Of a DNA stretch of 13,952 nt, positions 1-7,280 are shown one piece after another (the first letter of the stretch is position 1; every line of letters starts with the position of its first letter). Position numbers and translations under genes: made by a program. Origin of the DNA: Vulcanimicrobiota bacterium (GTDB taxonomy: Bacteria > Vulcanimicrobiota > Vulcanimicrobiia > Eremiobacterales > Eremiobacteraceae); contig JAFANK010000369.1 of assembly GCA_019232725.1 (NCBI GenBank), positions 1 to 13,952 on the forward strand, written 5' to 3'. A model generated the notes under the pieces. That model was not told the origin of the DNA. It did not search any database and saw only the letters and a list, made by a program, of their open reading frames with translations.

Positions 1-220
1 CCACGAGCTGCCCGACGATTGTCTGTACCTGCGAGGCAGGCACCTGTTGCAGGAAGGAATCTGCGAACCAAGCCGCCTCGATCTGCTTGGACGTGAACAA
101 GCGCGCCAATGCCGACTGCGCAGTAGCGTCAGCAAGCGCACTGGTGCTGCCAACCGCGACGAGCAACGCGGCACACGCTACGGCAATGCGGCGCAGACAG
201 CGCTCCTTGAGCACGCGCAA
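1..220 (-). CDS. Secreted protein, N-terminal fragment; probable serine hydrolase (beta-lactamase-like)
   Basis: The gene runs off the left edge, so only about 73 residues are visible. Reading starts at TTG (220-218), with a GGGG element 8 nt upstream, or at the in-frame GTG (214-212). The first 30 or so residues form a clear Sec signal peptide: basic KERCLRR, a hydrophobic AVACAALLVAVG core, and an ALA-like cleavage site before DATAQ. The mature part contains LARLFTSKQIEAAWF and then FLQQVPASQVQTIV. From memory, this resembles the small N-terminal domain that precedes the beta-lactamase fold in some secreted serine hydrolases. The catalytic domain lies outside the window, so the family call is tentative; the signal peptide is solid. 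It begins about 35 nt after the M3 peptidase stop, on the same strand and in the same frame, so it is probably cotranscribed with it. Confidence 0.6.
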   Translation of the reverse strand, partial: MRVLKERCLRRIAVACAALLVAVGSTSALADATAQSALARLFTSKQIEAAWFADSFLQQVPASQVQTIVGQLV

Positions 221-253
221 GAATACGACCCCGCGCCCGCTACACCCGCCGTG

Positions 254-2356
254 TTAGGGTGAGATTCCGATGTCCTGGTAAAAGGCGTCGGGATTCATCG
301 GCCGGCCTAGGAAGTTCTGCACGAGCACGTCCGGTTCAACGGACGCCCCGGGTTCGAGGATGTCCTTGCGATAGGCCATGCCGACCGTCGGGTTGAGCAA
401 CCCTTCGCGCTGGAATCGCGTGAAGATATCCTGCGCGTACACACGCGACCAGAGATAGCCGTAGTAACCCGCGTCATAGCCGCCCATGAGATGGTCGAAG
501 CCCGCCTCGGGGTACGTGCCAGGAATGCCGGAGAACGGCGTCATCTTCTTCTGCAGGTCGAACCACGTGGAGTTCACGTTGATGTTGGGTCCAGAGCTAT
601 GGATGGTCATGTCGTATTGCGCATAAAACGCTTGCGTCGACCATTGGTATCCGTCATCGACATGCTTCAACGCGATCATCTTCTGGATCAAGTCGTCGGG
701 CAACGGTTCGCCGGTCTTGTAGTTGCTTGACACCATTTTGAGGATCGACGGTTGCCACATGAAGTTTTCGAGCATTTGTGACGGCGCTTCGACGAAATCG
801 GGACGGACGGCCGTACCATACAATGTTTCGTACGGCGCGATCGAGAGCGTGCTGTGCATGAGGTGCCCGAATTCATGGAAGAACACGATGACGTCCTCAT
901 GGCTCAAAAGCGCAGGCTTGCCGGGCGCAGCCACGGGCCAATTGCCCACGATCGCCGAGACGGGTTTTTGATACGTGCCGTCGGGCAACACGCGCCCCGG
1001 TCGGATGGGGAAATTGGCGAAGTGGTTATACTTGCCGGGACGCGGATAGAGATCCAAGTAGAACCATCCGATGGGCTTCCCGCTGGCCGTGTCGGTGATG
1101 GAGTACTCGGTCACCCCAGGCGCCCACGCATCTGCTTGCGGGATCTGCGCGAACGTCACGCCCAACAACGTCTGATAGATGGTGAAAACGCTTGCGATGA
1201 CGTGGTCGACGGGGAAGTATTCGCGGACGAGCCGGTCGTTGACCGCGTACTTCTTCTCAACGAGCTTGTTCTCCCAATACGCATAATCCCAACGCTGTAT
1301 CGGCCCTGGCGAACCTTCGCCGTTCTTGAACGAACCGAGCGCTGCGACTTCGCTGTCGGCCTTGGGCAAGAGCTTCGTGCTGATGGTCGTCAGCAGCGTT
1401 TCGACGCGTTCCGGGGTCTTCGCCATCTTGGCGTCGAGCTGGTAGGCGGCCCACGATGAATAGCCGAGCAGGTGCGCAAGCTCGTCGCGCGCCGCTACCG
1501 CTTGCTGTAAGCGCTCGACGTTTTTGAGCCCCCCGCGCATGTTGTACGCGGTCACGAAGCGCTTGCGCGCCGCGCTGCTCGATTCGGACAGCATGTACTG
1601 CTCGTACGTGCTCTCGTTCACCGGCACGAGATAACTCGAGCCCGATTTCTTGAGCGTGGCAAGGAAATCGGGTGTCAGGCTTTTGGCTTCGCTTGCGGAA
1701 ACGGTGATCGTCGTTTGATCGCCCGCCAGCTGCAACGCAAAATCACGCTCGAGGTCCGCGATGCGTTCGAAAAGCTGTGTGGTCTTCTTGCGCGTCGCAT
1801 CATCGAGGCCAGCGCCGGCGCGCTTCCCGCCGATGACGTAGTATTCGTCGAGTTTGGCGCCGGCAGGAGCGGGTGCATCCCCCACTTGCGCGACGTGTTG
1901 CGCCACCGCATAGATACGCGGATCCGACGACATCTCCACCGTGAAATCGGTGACCTTTTGGCTGCATCCTTGCGATGCTTTGCGCACGGCCGCATCGGGC
2001 GACAAGAGGTACAAACCGGATTGCACGGCTGTCGCATCGTTGAAGTTAGCGCTCGCGTTCTCGATCGCGGCCAACGTGGTGAAGGTGGCGGCCGTGGGCT
2101 GCATGGTGACGATCTTGGCGAGCGCTGCTCGGGCTTGCGCGATGGCGGCGTCGCAGCTGGCCGTCAGCTGGTCGGGCGTCTCGTGCCAATTGAGGCCGGT
2201 CTGGGCCGGTAGCGACGGCGTCGCCGGAGCAGCGGACGCTGCAGGCGCGGGTGAACCATTCGATGCCGCGGGCGTCGGCGAGGCGGGCGGTGCAGCGCCA
2301 AGCGCGGCGAGCATGACCATTGCCAGCATCGCGGATTGAATCGTCGATCGTCTCAT
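254..2356 (-). CDS. Secreted M3-family zinc oligopeptidase (thimet/oligopeptidase A-like)
   Basis: A 700-residue metallopeptidase of family M3, which cleaves short peptides. The zinc site is complete: HEFGH at 494-498 gives two His ligands and the catalytic Glu, and E523 in DFVEAPSQMLEN is the third ligand, at the spacing seen in thimet oligopeptidase. The conserved GGYDAGYYGYLWS segment is at 625-637, where the family carries its substrate-binding tyrosines. The N-terminus MRRSTIQSAMLAMVMLAALG is a signal peptide followed by a Pro/Ala/Ser linker (about 23-50), so the enzyme is probably periplasmic or extracellular, whereas most characterised M3 enzymes are cytosolic. ATG 2356 is chosen over the 39-residue-longer reading because it gives the signal peptide, has an AGGAAAG element upstream, and overlaps the CoA-transferase B stop as ATGA, suggesting translational coupling. 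Confidence 0.93.
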   Translation of the reverse strand: MRRSTIQSAMLAMVMLAALGAAPPASPTPAASNGSPAPAASAAPATPSLPAQTGLNWHETPDQLTASCDAAIAQARAALAKIVTMQPTAATFTTLAAIENASANFNDATAVQSGLYLLSPDAAVRKASQGCSQKVTDFTVEMSSDPRIYAVAQHVAQVGDAPAPAGAKLDEYYVIGGKRAGAGLDDATRKKTTQLFERIADLERDFALQLAGDQTTITVSASEAKSLTPDFLATLKKSGSSYLVPVNESTYEQYMLSESSSAARKRFVTAYNMRGGLKNVERLQQAVAARDELAHLLGYSSWAAYQLDAKMAKTPERVETLLTTISTKLLPKADSEVAALGSFKNGEGSPGPIQRWDYAYWENKLVEKKYAVNDRLVREYFPVDHVIASVFTIYQTLLGVTFAQIPQADAWAPGVTEYSITDTASGKPIGWFYLDLYPRPGKYNHFANFPIRPGRVLPDGTYQKPVSAIVGNWPVAAPGKPALLSHEDVIVFFHEFGHLMHSTLSIAPYETLYGTAVRPDFVEAPSQMLENFMWQPSILKMVSSNYKTGEPLPDDLIQKMIALKHVDDGYQWSTQAFYAQYDMTIHSSGPNINVNSTWFDLQKKMTPFSGIPGTYPEAGFDHLMGGYDAGYYGYLWSRVYAQDIFTRFQREGLLNPTVGMAYRKDILEPGASVEPDVLVQNFLGRPMNPDAFYQDIGISP

Positions 2357-3102
2357 GCGTCTCGCTTTCCTATATAGAGATGATTGGGATCGAGGACGTC
2401 GCGCAAAAGGTGCAGCTCTGCCTGCGTGGGAGGCGGCAGAACGGTCACAGTTGGCGCGACGCGGAGCGGCCATCCTGCTTTCTTCATCACACTCTCGGCG
2501 TCCACACCAGGATACAGCGCGACCAGTTCTAGTTCACCATCAGCTTGGGATGGCTCCAAAATGCCCACGTCCGTCACCACCCGCACAGGGCCGCGACCGG
2601 GAAGACGGAGTGCCTGTCGGCTGCCATATTTTCCGTTCTGCCCTGGCGAGGTGATGAAATCAACCGTGGCCGGGAAACTGCGGGGACTCAAGGGGGCGAC
2701 GACGATGACACGTTCTGCGTGAATCGCTATCTCGCAAGCACCGCCGCTGCCGGGCAGCCGGACTTTCGGCCGATCGTACGAGCCGATCACGGTCGAGTTG
2801 ATGTTCCCGTAGCGATCGATCTGCGCACCACCCAAAAAGCCGACCTGGATGCGACCACCCTGCAGGTAGAATTGGAACACGTCGGCCATGCTTGCCACCG
2901 CAAGCGATCCGGTGACGAGCGCGGGATCGCCGATCGAGACCGGCAGGCGATCCGGGACCGCACCAACCGCGCCGGACTCATAGATGAGGACCAGGCCCGG
3001 CGCATGCGTAGCACGCGCAAGATTGCAGGCCAGATTGGGCAAGCCGATCCCGACGAACACCACATCACCATCGTGTAGCTCGCGCGCCGCGCGAACCGCC
3101 AT
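2353..3102 (-). CDS. CoA-transferase family I, subunit B (glutaconate CoA-transferase beta-like)
   Basis: Second subunit of a two-gene family I CoA-transferase, which moves CoA between acyl-CoA donors and free carboxylic acids through a glutamyl-CoA thioester. The presumed catalytic Glu is E42 in IYESGAVGA, and other family features are DGDVVFVGIGLPN (11-23), GGAQIDRYGNIN (91-102) and PGSGGACEIA (117-126). At 249 residues it is slightly short for the subunit (about 260). It follows subunit A by 28 nt and overlaps the M3 peptidase start by 4 nt. The start is uncertain: ATG 3102 has no Shine-Dalgarno, and the frame stays open upstream to 3144 with residues (SEATAYTNTEL) resembling a normal family N-terminus but without an ATG, GTG or TTG. 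Retention of the ESG glutamate argues for a true transferase rather than an IpdAB-type hydrolase. The acid substrate cannot be told from sequence. Confidence 0.9.
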   Translation of the reverse strand: MAVRAARELHDGDVVFVGIGLPNLACNLARATHAPGLVLIYESGAVGAVPDRLPVSIGDPALVTGSLAVASMADVFQFYLQGGRIQVGFLGGAQIDRYGNINSTVIGSYDRPKVRLPGSGGACEIAIHAERVIVVAPLSPRSFPATVDFITSPGQNGKYGSRQALRLPGRGPVRVVTDVGILEPSQADGELELVALYPGVDAESVMKKAGWPLRVAPTVTVLPPPTQAELHLLRDVLDPNHLYIGKRDA

Positions 3103-3130
3103 GAGTTCGGTGTTGGTGTACGCCGTGGCC

Positions 3131-4027
3131 TCAGAAACCGTAATTCACCCCCGCACTGATCTGCGGCTTAGCGGTGAGACGCTGCTGCCGCTCAGGCCCG
3201 AGCTCATGCATATAGCCGGCGCGATCGGCGACACCGTACACGAATGCGTCGAGCCAGCGCTTGAGCGCCGCCTCATCACGTGAGATGTCTTCCCACTCGA
3301 CGTAGAAATCGTTGTCGCGATCGTAATACCCTTGCGCATACGACGGATGTGCACCCCATGGCTCGCAGACCACGGCGTCGACGATGATGCCTGGGATGAG
3401 CGTGCGGTTGGGGTCCGCGCGCACGACTTGCTCCTGGACGATCTCTTCGACGACCACGATCACGCGCTTGGCTGCGAATGCGGCTTCCTTTTGGACACCG
3501 TACAAGCCCCAGATCTGGGTATTGCCGTCGCGATCAGCACGTTGCGCATGCACGATGGTCACATCCGGATTCAACGCGGGAACGGTCGCGATCGCATCGC
3601 CCGTGTACGGACAGGTGACGCCGCGGATCAGCGGATTGACCGCGGGAAGATCGGTGCCTTGATAATCACGGAGCGGCCAAAAGGGCAGTTTTGCCGCGCC
3701 CGCCGAGAGCCGAGCGACCAGACCGAAGTGTGAGTATTCCTCGAGCTCAAGCGAGGGCGGCTGGTGTTTTTCGACCGCGCGGCGCAACGCATGGAGCGAA
3801 CCGACACCCGGATTGCCCGCCCACGAGAAGACGAGCTTGCGCGCGCAACCGGCCGCGATGAGCTGATCGTAGACCAGATCCGGCGTCAGCCGGCAGAGCG
3901 TCAAGTCGCGACGGCGCTGACGGATGATCTCGTGTGCGGCCGCGAAGCAGATGAGATGCGTGAAGCCTTCGATGACGACGGTGTCGCCGTCGTGGACGAA
4001 ACGCGCGATCGCGTCGCGCATGGGCAT
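3131..4027 (-). CDS. CoA-transferase family I, subunit A (glutaconate CoA-transferase alpha-like)
   Basis: Partner of the following subunit B gene; the pair would form a heteromeric CoA-transferase. At about 298 residues it is close to the family length (about 290-320). Recognisable segments are the N-terminal ARFVHDGDTVVIEGFTHLI, DLTLCRLTPDLVYDQLIAAG, FSWAGNPGVGSLHALRRAVE, and the central NPDVTIVHAQRADRDGNTQI followed by VIVVVEEIV, typical of the GctA/IpdA side of the family. The start is ambiguous. ATG 4027 is used here; ATG 4021 and TTG 4030 are also in frame, and the longest reading begins at GTG 4051 inside a hairpin element, which makes it less attractive. No candidate has a strong Shine-Dalgarno. 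The hairpin pair at 4041-4115 separates it from the upstream transaminase. The position after two transaminases and an aldehyde dehydrogenase suggests it activates a carboxylic acid from amino-acid breakdown. Confidence 0.9.
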   Translation of the reverse strand: MPMRDAIARFVHDGDTVVIEGFTHLICFAAAHEIIRQRRRDLTLCRLTPDLVYDQLIAAGCARKLVFSWAGNPGVGSLHALRRAVEKHQPPSLELEEYSHFGLVARLSAGAAKLPFWPLRDYQGTDLPAVNPLIRGVTCPYTGDAIATVPALNPDVTIVHAQRADRDGNTQIWGLYGVQKEAAFAAKRVIVVVEEIVQEQVVRADPNRTLIPGIIVDAVVCEPWGAHPSYAQGYYDRDNDFYVEWEDISRDEAALKRWLDAFVYGVADRAGYMHELGPERQQRLTAKPQISAGVNYGF

Positions 4028-4040
4028 CAACTTGGGAGAT

Positions 4041-4115
4041 GTAGGCGGCACTAAAGTGCCGCCTCCACAGAAAGCGCCGTCTCTAGGTTGGGTGGCACTA
4101 AGGTGCCACCCCTAC
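4041..4115. repeat. Inverted pair of related hairpins (REP/BIME-like element)
   Basis: Two near-identical stem-loops lie between the class III transaminase stop and CoA-transferase A. Hairpin 1 spans 4043-4064, with 10-bp perfect arms around AA. Hairpin 2 spans 4090-4111, with 9-bp perfect arms around TAAG. They share the arm GGYGGCAC and its complement. The third arm position is C-G in one and T-A in the other, a compensatory change. The outer ends also mirror each other (GTAGG at 4041-4045, CCTAC at 4111-4115), so the two units point in opposite directions. No T-run follows on either strand, so they are not ordinary intrinsic terminators. The arrangement resembles REP/BIME elements; genome copy number is unknown. 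Confidence 0.75.
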
Positions 4116-4123
4116 GCACGTAG

Positions 4124-5467
4124 TCATGCGGGGACGCGGACGGATGCGATGACCTCGTCGAGGATGCGCAATGCTATCGTGGCATCTTCCTCGTCGATAA
4201 CGAGGGGTGGCGCGAGTCGAATGGTGCTTCGGCCGCAGCCCAAGAGCAGCAGACCTCGATCAAAGGCAGCCTTTTCGAGTTCCGGCACGAGACCATGGTA
4301 GGGCTCTTTCGTCGCGCGGTCGCGGACGAAATGCACGCCGATCATCAGCCCTGCCCCGCGGATATCACCGATGATGTCATGCTTGCGTTGCAGCTCGCGG
4401 ACGCCGTTCATCAAAAACGCGCCTACGCTCCGCGCGTTCGCCATGAGCGATCCCTCGATGAGGTCGAGCGTCGCGAGCGCCGCGGCGCAACAGACCGGAT
4501 TGCCGCCGAACGTGCTGCCGTGCGTGCCACGCTCCCACGTCATCACCGATTCCTTCGCGACGATCGCGCCCAGCGGCATGCCTGACGCCAGCCCCTTGGC
4601 CAAGAGCGTCACGTCCGGCGCGACGCCGAGCAGTTGCGAGGCGAACATATGGCCAGTCCGGCCGACACCCGATTGCACTTCGTCGAAGACGAGCACAGCG
4701 CCGTGCTCGTCGCAGAAATCGCGCCAATACTGCACAAAGGCCTTTGGCGGCACCACGTAACCGCCTTCGCCGAGGATCGGCTCCATGAACACCGCCGCGA
4801 CTTCATCAGGAGCGAGACGCTCGTGGAAGAGCGCCTCCGCTTCGTTGATCGCACAGGCCAGTGAGTCGGTACAGCTCGCCGGCTCGCGGCAGACTTGGCA
4901 ATGGTACGGGTCGGCGTACGGCAGATGGTAGATGCCCGGCAGCAGCGGGCCGAAGTTGTGACGGTAACGCACTTTGCTCGAGCCGAGCGAGATCGCGCCC
5001 ATCGTCCGTCCGTGAAAAGCGCCACGAAAAGCGATGATGTTCTGGCGCTTGGTATGGGCGCGCGCCAGTTTGATCGCCCCTTCATTGGCTTCCGTACCGG
5101 AATTGGTCAAAAAGACACGCTTGGGTTCGGGCCCGGGTGCCAGTTTCGCCAGGCGCTCGCACAGCGTCCCGAAGCTTTCATAGTAGAAATCGGTCGAGCA
5201 GATGTGCAAGAACTTGCGCGCCGCGGATTCTATAGCCGACACAACGGCCGGGTGCGCGTGACCGGTCGAGGCGACCGCGATGCCCGCCATGAAATCCAAA
5301 TAGCGGTTGCCGTCCACGTCTTCGATCATCGGACCGGCACCGCGCGCGACGACGAGCGGATACTCCTTGATGTACGATGGCGAGGCATAGCGCTGGTCTT
5401 GTGCGATGATGCGCCGGGCGTTAGGCCCAGGTGGCGGCGTTTGGATATGCGGATAGTTCTTGGCCAC
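4124..5467 (-). CDS. PLP class III aminotransferase (4-aminobutyrate/ornithine-type)
   Basis: A 447-residue fold-type I, class III (omega) PLP enzyme that moves an amino group, usually from a terminal amine, to a keto acid. Visible landmarks are SGTEANE (123-129, phosphate binding), GAFHGRT (149-155), FDEVQSGVGRTG (261-272) with D262 expected to contact the pyridine nitrogen, and the PLP lysine K291 in LLAKGLASG. The N-terminus (PPPGPNARRIIAQD) and overall pattern match the archaeal/bacterial group annotated as 4-aminobutyrate or acetylornithine aminotransferase, some of which are amino-acid racemases, so the substrate is open. Ornithine would fit the adjacent P5C dehydrogenase. An unusual four-cysteine insert occupies 190-205. 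The start is GTG 5467, with an AGAGAG element 8 nt upstream; a 159-bp inverted-repeat-rich spacer precedes it, which may hold its own control. Confidence 0.9.
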   Translation of the reverse strand: MAKNYPHIQTPPPGPNARRIIAQDQRYASPSYIKEYPLVVARGAGPMIEDVDGNRYLDFMAGIAVASTGHAHPAVVSAIESAARKFLHICSTDFYYESFGTLCERLAKLAPGPEPKRVFLTNSGTEANEGAIKLARAHTKRQNIIAFRGAFHGRTMGAISLGSSKVRYRHNFGPLLPGIYHLPYADPYHCQVCREPASCTDSLACAINEAEALFHERLAPDEVAAVFMEPILGEGGYVVPPKAFVQYWRDFCDEHGAVLVFDEVQSGVGRTGHMFASQLLGVAPDVTLLAKGLASGMPLGAIVAKESVMTWERGTHGSTFGGNPVCCAAALATLDLIEGSLMANARSVGAFLMNGVRELQRKHDIIGDIRGAGLMIGVHFVRDRATKEPYHGLVPELEKAAFDRGLLLLGCGRSTIRLAPPLVIDEEDATIALRILDEVIASVRVPA

Positions 5468-5626
5468 GTTTGATACTCTCTGGAGCGAACGCTTAAGCGT
5501 GCAGAGTAAAGTCCTTACACGCTTCTCGTCTGCGAGAATCGGACCTTGCGCGCATTCCTGATGGAACGAGTGAAACAGTGCTCGCCATGCGAGTTTACTC
5601 GCGTCCTATCAGGGCTTGTGCGCGCG
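5468..5626 (-). promoter_or_regulatory. Inverted-repeat-rich spacer upstream of the class III aminotransferase
   Basis: This 159-bp gap between the aldehyde dehydrogenase stop and the transaminase GTG contains several inverted repeats. They are the perfect 12-bp palindrome ACGCTTAAGCGT (5489-5500), a 6-bp stem with 4-nt loop (5523-5538, TTCTCG/CGAGAA), and a nested set at 5581-5602. In the nested set a central GCGAG can pair with a CTCGC on either side, giving mutually exclusive stems. No stem is followed by a T-run, so a standard terminator is not supported. The palindrome sits just upstream of the ribosome-binding region, a plausible operator position. No convincing -35/-10 pair was found. 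Confidence 0.45.
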
Positions 5627-7216
5627 TCAGACCATCTGCGTGCGTGATTGCTCGCGCATGAACTGCTGCACGTAGTACGGACCACACCCACCCTTGCCAG
5701 TGATGCCCGATCCTTTCCAGCCGCAGAACGAGTTGACGCCTGGCCACGCGCCGGTTGTGGCACCGGTGCGCCGGTTCACGTACAGCACACCCGCCTCCAT
5801 CGTGTCGAAGAAGCGGTCGATCTCTTTCTGGTCGCTTGAGAACAAGCCGCCGGTGAGTCCGAGATCGGAGCGGTTGGCCTGCGCAAGCGAATGATCGAAC
5901 GACGTGGTCACGCCGACCGAGAGGAACGGCAGGAACAGTTCGCGCCCGAACAGCTCGTGGTCGAGCGGCAATTTGACGATGACCGGCGCGACGTAGTTAC
6001 CGCGATCCAGTGGTGACTGCGTGAGCCGTTCACCGCCTACCAGCACATTGCCGGCGGCGCGCGCCTTGGTCACGGCGTCGTCGTACTTGCTCGCGGCGCT
6101 TGCGCTGATGACGGGACCGAGATAGACTTCCTTTTTTGTCGGATCGCCGATGACGATGGCCTTGGTCTTGGCGACCAACAGCTCGAGGAACTTGTCCGCG
6201 ACCTTCTCGTCGACATACACGCGCGAACAGGCGCTGCACTTTTGTCCTTGCAAGCCGAAGGCCGATCGCATGACGCCTTCGGTTGCCATGTCGAGATCGG
6301 CGCTCGTCGTGACGATCGCTGCATTCTTTCCGCCAAGCTCCCCGAGCAGCGGCCGCGGATAGCGTCCGCCGGCCGAGAACTCACGCATGAGACGCATACC
6401 CACGTCTTTTGAGCCGGTAAAGGCGACGCCGTCCACACCCGGATGATGGATGAGCGGTTCACCCACTTTCTCACCCGATCCGAAGAGCAAGTTGAACGTG
6501 CCCTGCGGTAGACCGGCCTCATGATAGATGGCGGCGAGTTCAGCCCCGGTCAACGGTGCTTGCACCGACGGCTTGTACACGACGGCGTTGCCGCCTAAAA
6601 GCGCCCCGCTCGACATCCCGGTCGAGAGCGCGAGCGGGAAATTGAACGGTGCGATGACGACGAACACGCCATAGGGGCGCAGCGCATCCTGCGTGCGCTC
6701 GTTCGGCGATAGCTGGCCCATCGGCCGGATGTAGCCGTTGGAGCTTTCGACTTGGTCGGCGTAATAGTCGATGAGATCAGCGGATTCCTCAGCGTCGCCA
6801 AGCGACTCCATGCGGTTCTTACCGATCTCGACGCTCATGATCGCCGCGAGCTCGTAGCGGTGTGTCCGGATCGCATCCGCTGCTCGGCGCATCGCAGCCA
6901 CCCGCTCCTGCCATGACATCGCTCCCCAACGCTCTTGACCGCGATGAGCAGCGCGCACGGCAGCGTCGATCTGCGCGTCGCTCGCGCTCGTGAACGTGCC
7001 GATAGCCAGGTCGCGATCGATCGGCGACGCCGTCGTAAAGGATGACCCCTCGCCTTTGGCGTGCTGTCCATCGATGTACGGATGGTGGGTCGCTCCTAAG
7101 TATTTCGTCTTGACCTTTTCGAGGGCGGCCTCGAAACCAGCATGGATCTCATCCATGTTGCCGCCGACGGCTGAATAGGTGATCTTTGGCTGCTTGGCCG
7201 GTGCTTGCGTCGTCAT
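5627..7216 (-). CDS. pruA: L-glutamate gamma-semialdehyde (1-pyrroline-5-carboxylate) dehydrogenase-like aldehyde dehydrogenase
   Basis: A 529-residue NAD(P)-dependent aldehyde dehydrogenase. Catalytic residues are present: N192 in APFNFP, E293 in GELGGKN and the nucleophile C327 in GQKCSACS. The cofactor-site lysine K215 (YKPS) and FTGSK (266-270) are also there. The C-terminal signature YVNRRTGATTGAWPGV, then GWKGSG and GPYYVQQFMREQS, is characteristic of the P5C dehydrogenase group (RocA/PruA), which oxidises glutamate semialdehyde to glutamate in proline and ornithine breakdown. No proline dehydrogenase domain is fused. ATG 7216 is preferred over the 43-residue-longer reading because AAGGAAG lies just upstream. 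It sits 64 nt after one class III transaminase and before another, so a transaminase-derived semialdehyde is its likely substrate; other semialdehydes are possible. Confidence 0.9.
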   Translation of the reverse strand: MTTQAPAKQPKITYSAVGGNMDEIHAGFEAALEKVKTKYLGATHHPYIDGQHAKGEGSSFTTASPIDRDLAIGTFTSASDAQIDAAVRAAHRGQERWGAMSWQERVAAMRRAADAIRTHRYELAAIMSVEIGKNRMESLGDAEESADLIDYYADQVESSNGYIRPMGQLSPNERTQDALRPYGVFVVIAPFNFPLALSTGMSSGALLGGNAVVYKPSVQAPLTGAELAAIYHEAGLPQGTFNLLFGSGEKVGEPLIHHPGVDGVAFTGSKDVGMRLMREFSAGGRYPRPLLGELGGKNAAIVTTSADLDMATEGVMRSAFGLQGQKCSACSRVYVDEKVADKFLELLVAKTKAIVIGDPTKKEVYLGPVISASAASKYDDAVTKARAAGNVLVGGERLTQSPLDRGNYVAPVIVKLPLDHELFGRELFLPFLSVGVTTSFDHSLAQANRSDLGLTGGLFSSDQKEIDRFFDTMEAGVLYVNRRTGATTGAWPGVNSFCGWKGSGITGKGGCGPYYVQQFMREQSRTQMV

Positions 7217-7221
7217 CTGTT

Positions 7222-7228
7222 CTTCCTT
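7222..7228 (-). promoter_or_regulatory. Ribosome-binding site of the aldehyde dehydrogenase gene
   Basis: AAGGAAG on the minus strand, 5 nt before ATG 7216. It fixes the start at 7216 rather than at the longer open frame beginning at 7345, whose extra residues show no aldehyde dehydrogenase similarity. Confidence 0.8.
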
Positions 7229-7280
7229 CGCGGTTGGGTGTGTCGAATCGTGTTCGGCGAAGCCCGAGTGGTGCCCGCCT

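Noticed and set aside
854..1459. Plus-strand 201-residue open frame
   Set aside because: Antisense to the M3 peptidase, whose zinc-site and C-terminal motifs make it the real gene; the antisense product shows no recognisable domain.
2357..2473. 39-residue upstream extension of the M3 peptidase frame
   Set aside because: It lies inside CoA-transferase B in another frame, hides the signal peptide, and has no family similarity; ATG 2356 has a ribosome-binding site and an ATGA overlap.
4043..4111. The two hairpins as intrinsic terminators
   Set aside because: Strong stems, but neither strand has a T-run after them; a REP-like role fits better, though Rho-independent pausing cannot be excluded.
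5589..5602. GCGAGT/ACTCGC inverted repeat as terminator of the aldehyde dehydrogenase gene
   Set aside because: The stem is only 5-6 bp and no T-run follows; kept only as part of the structured spacer.
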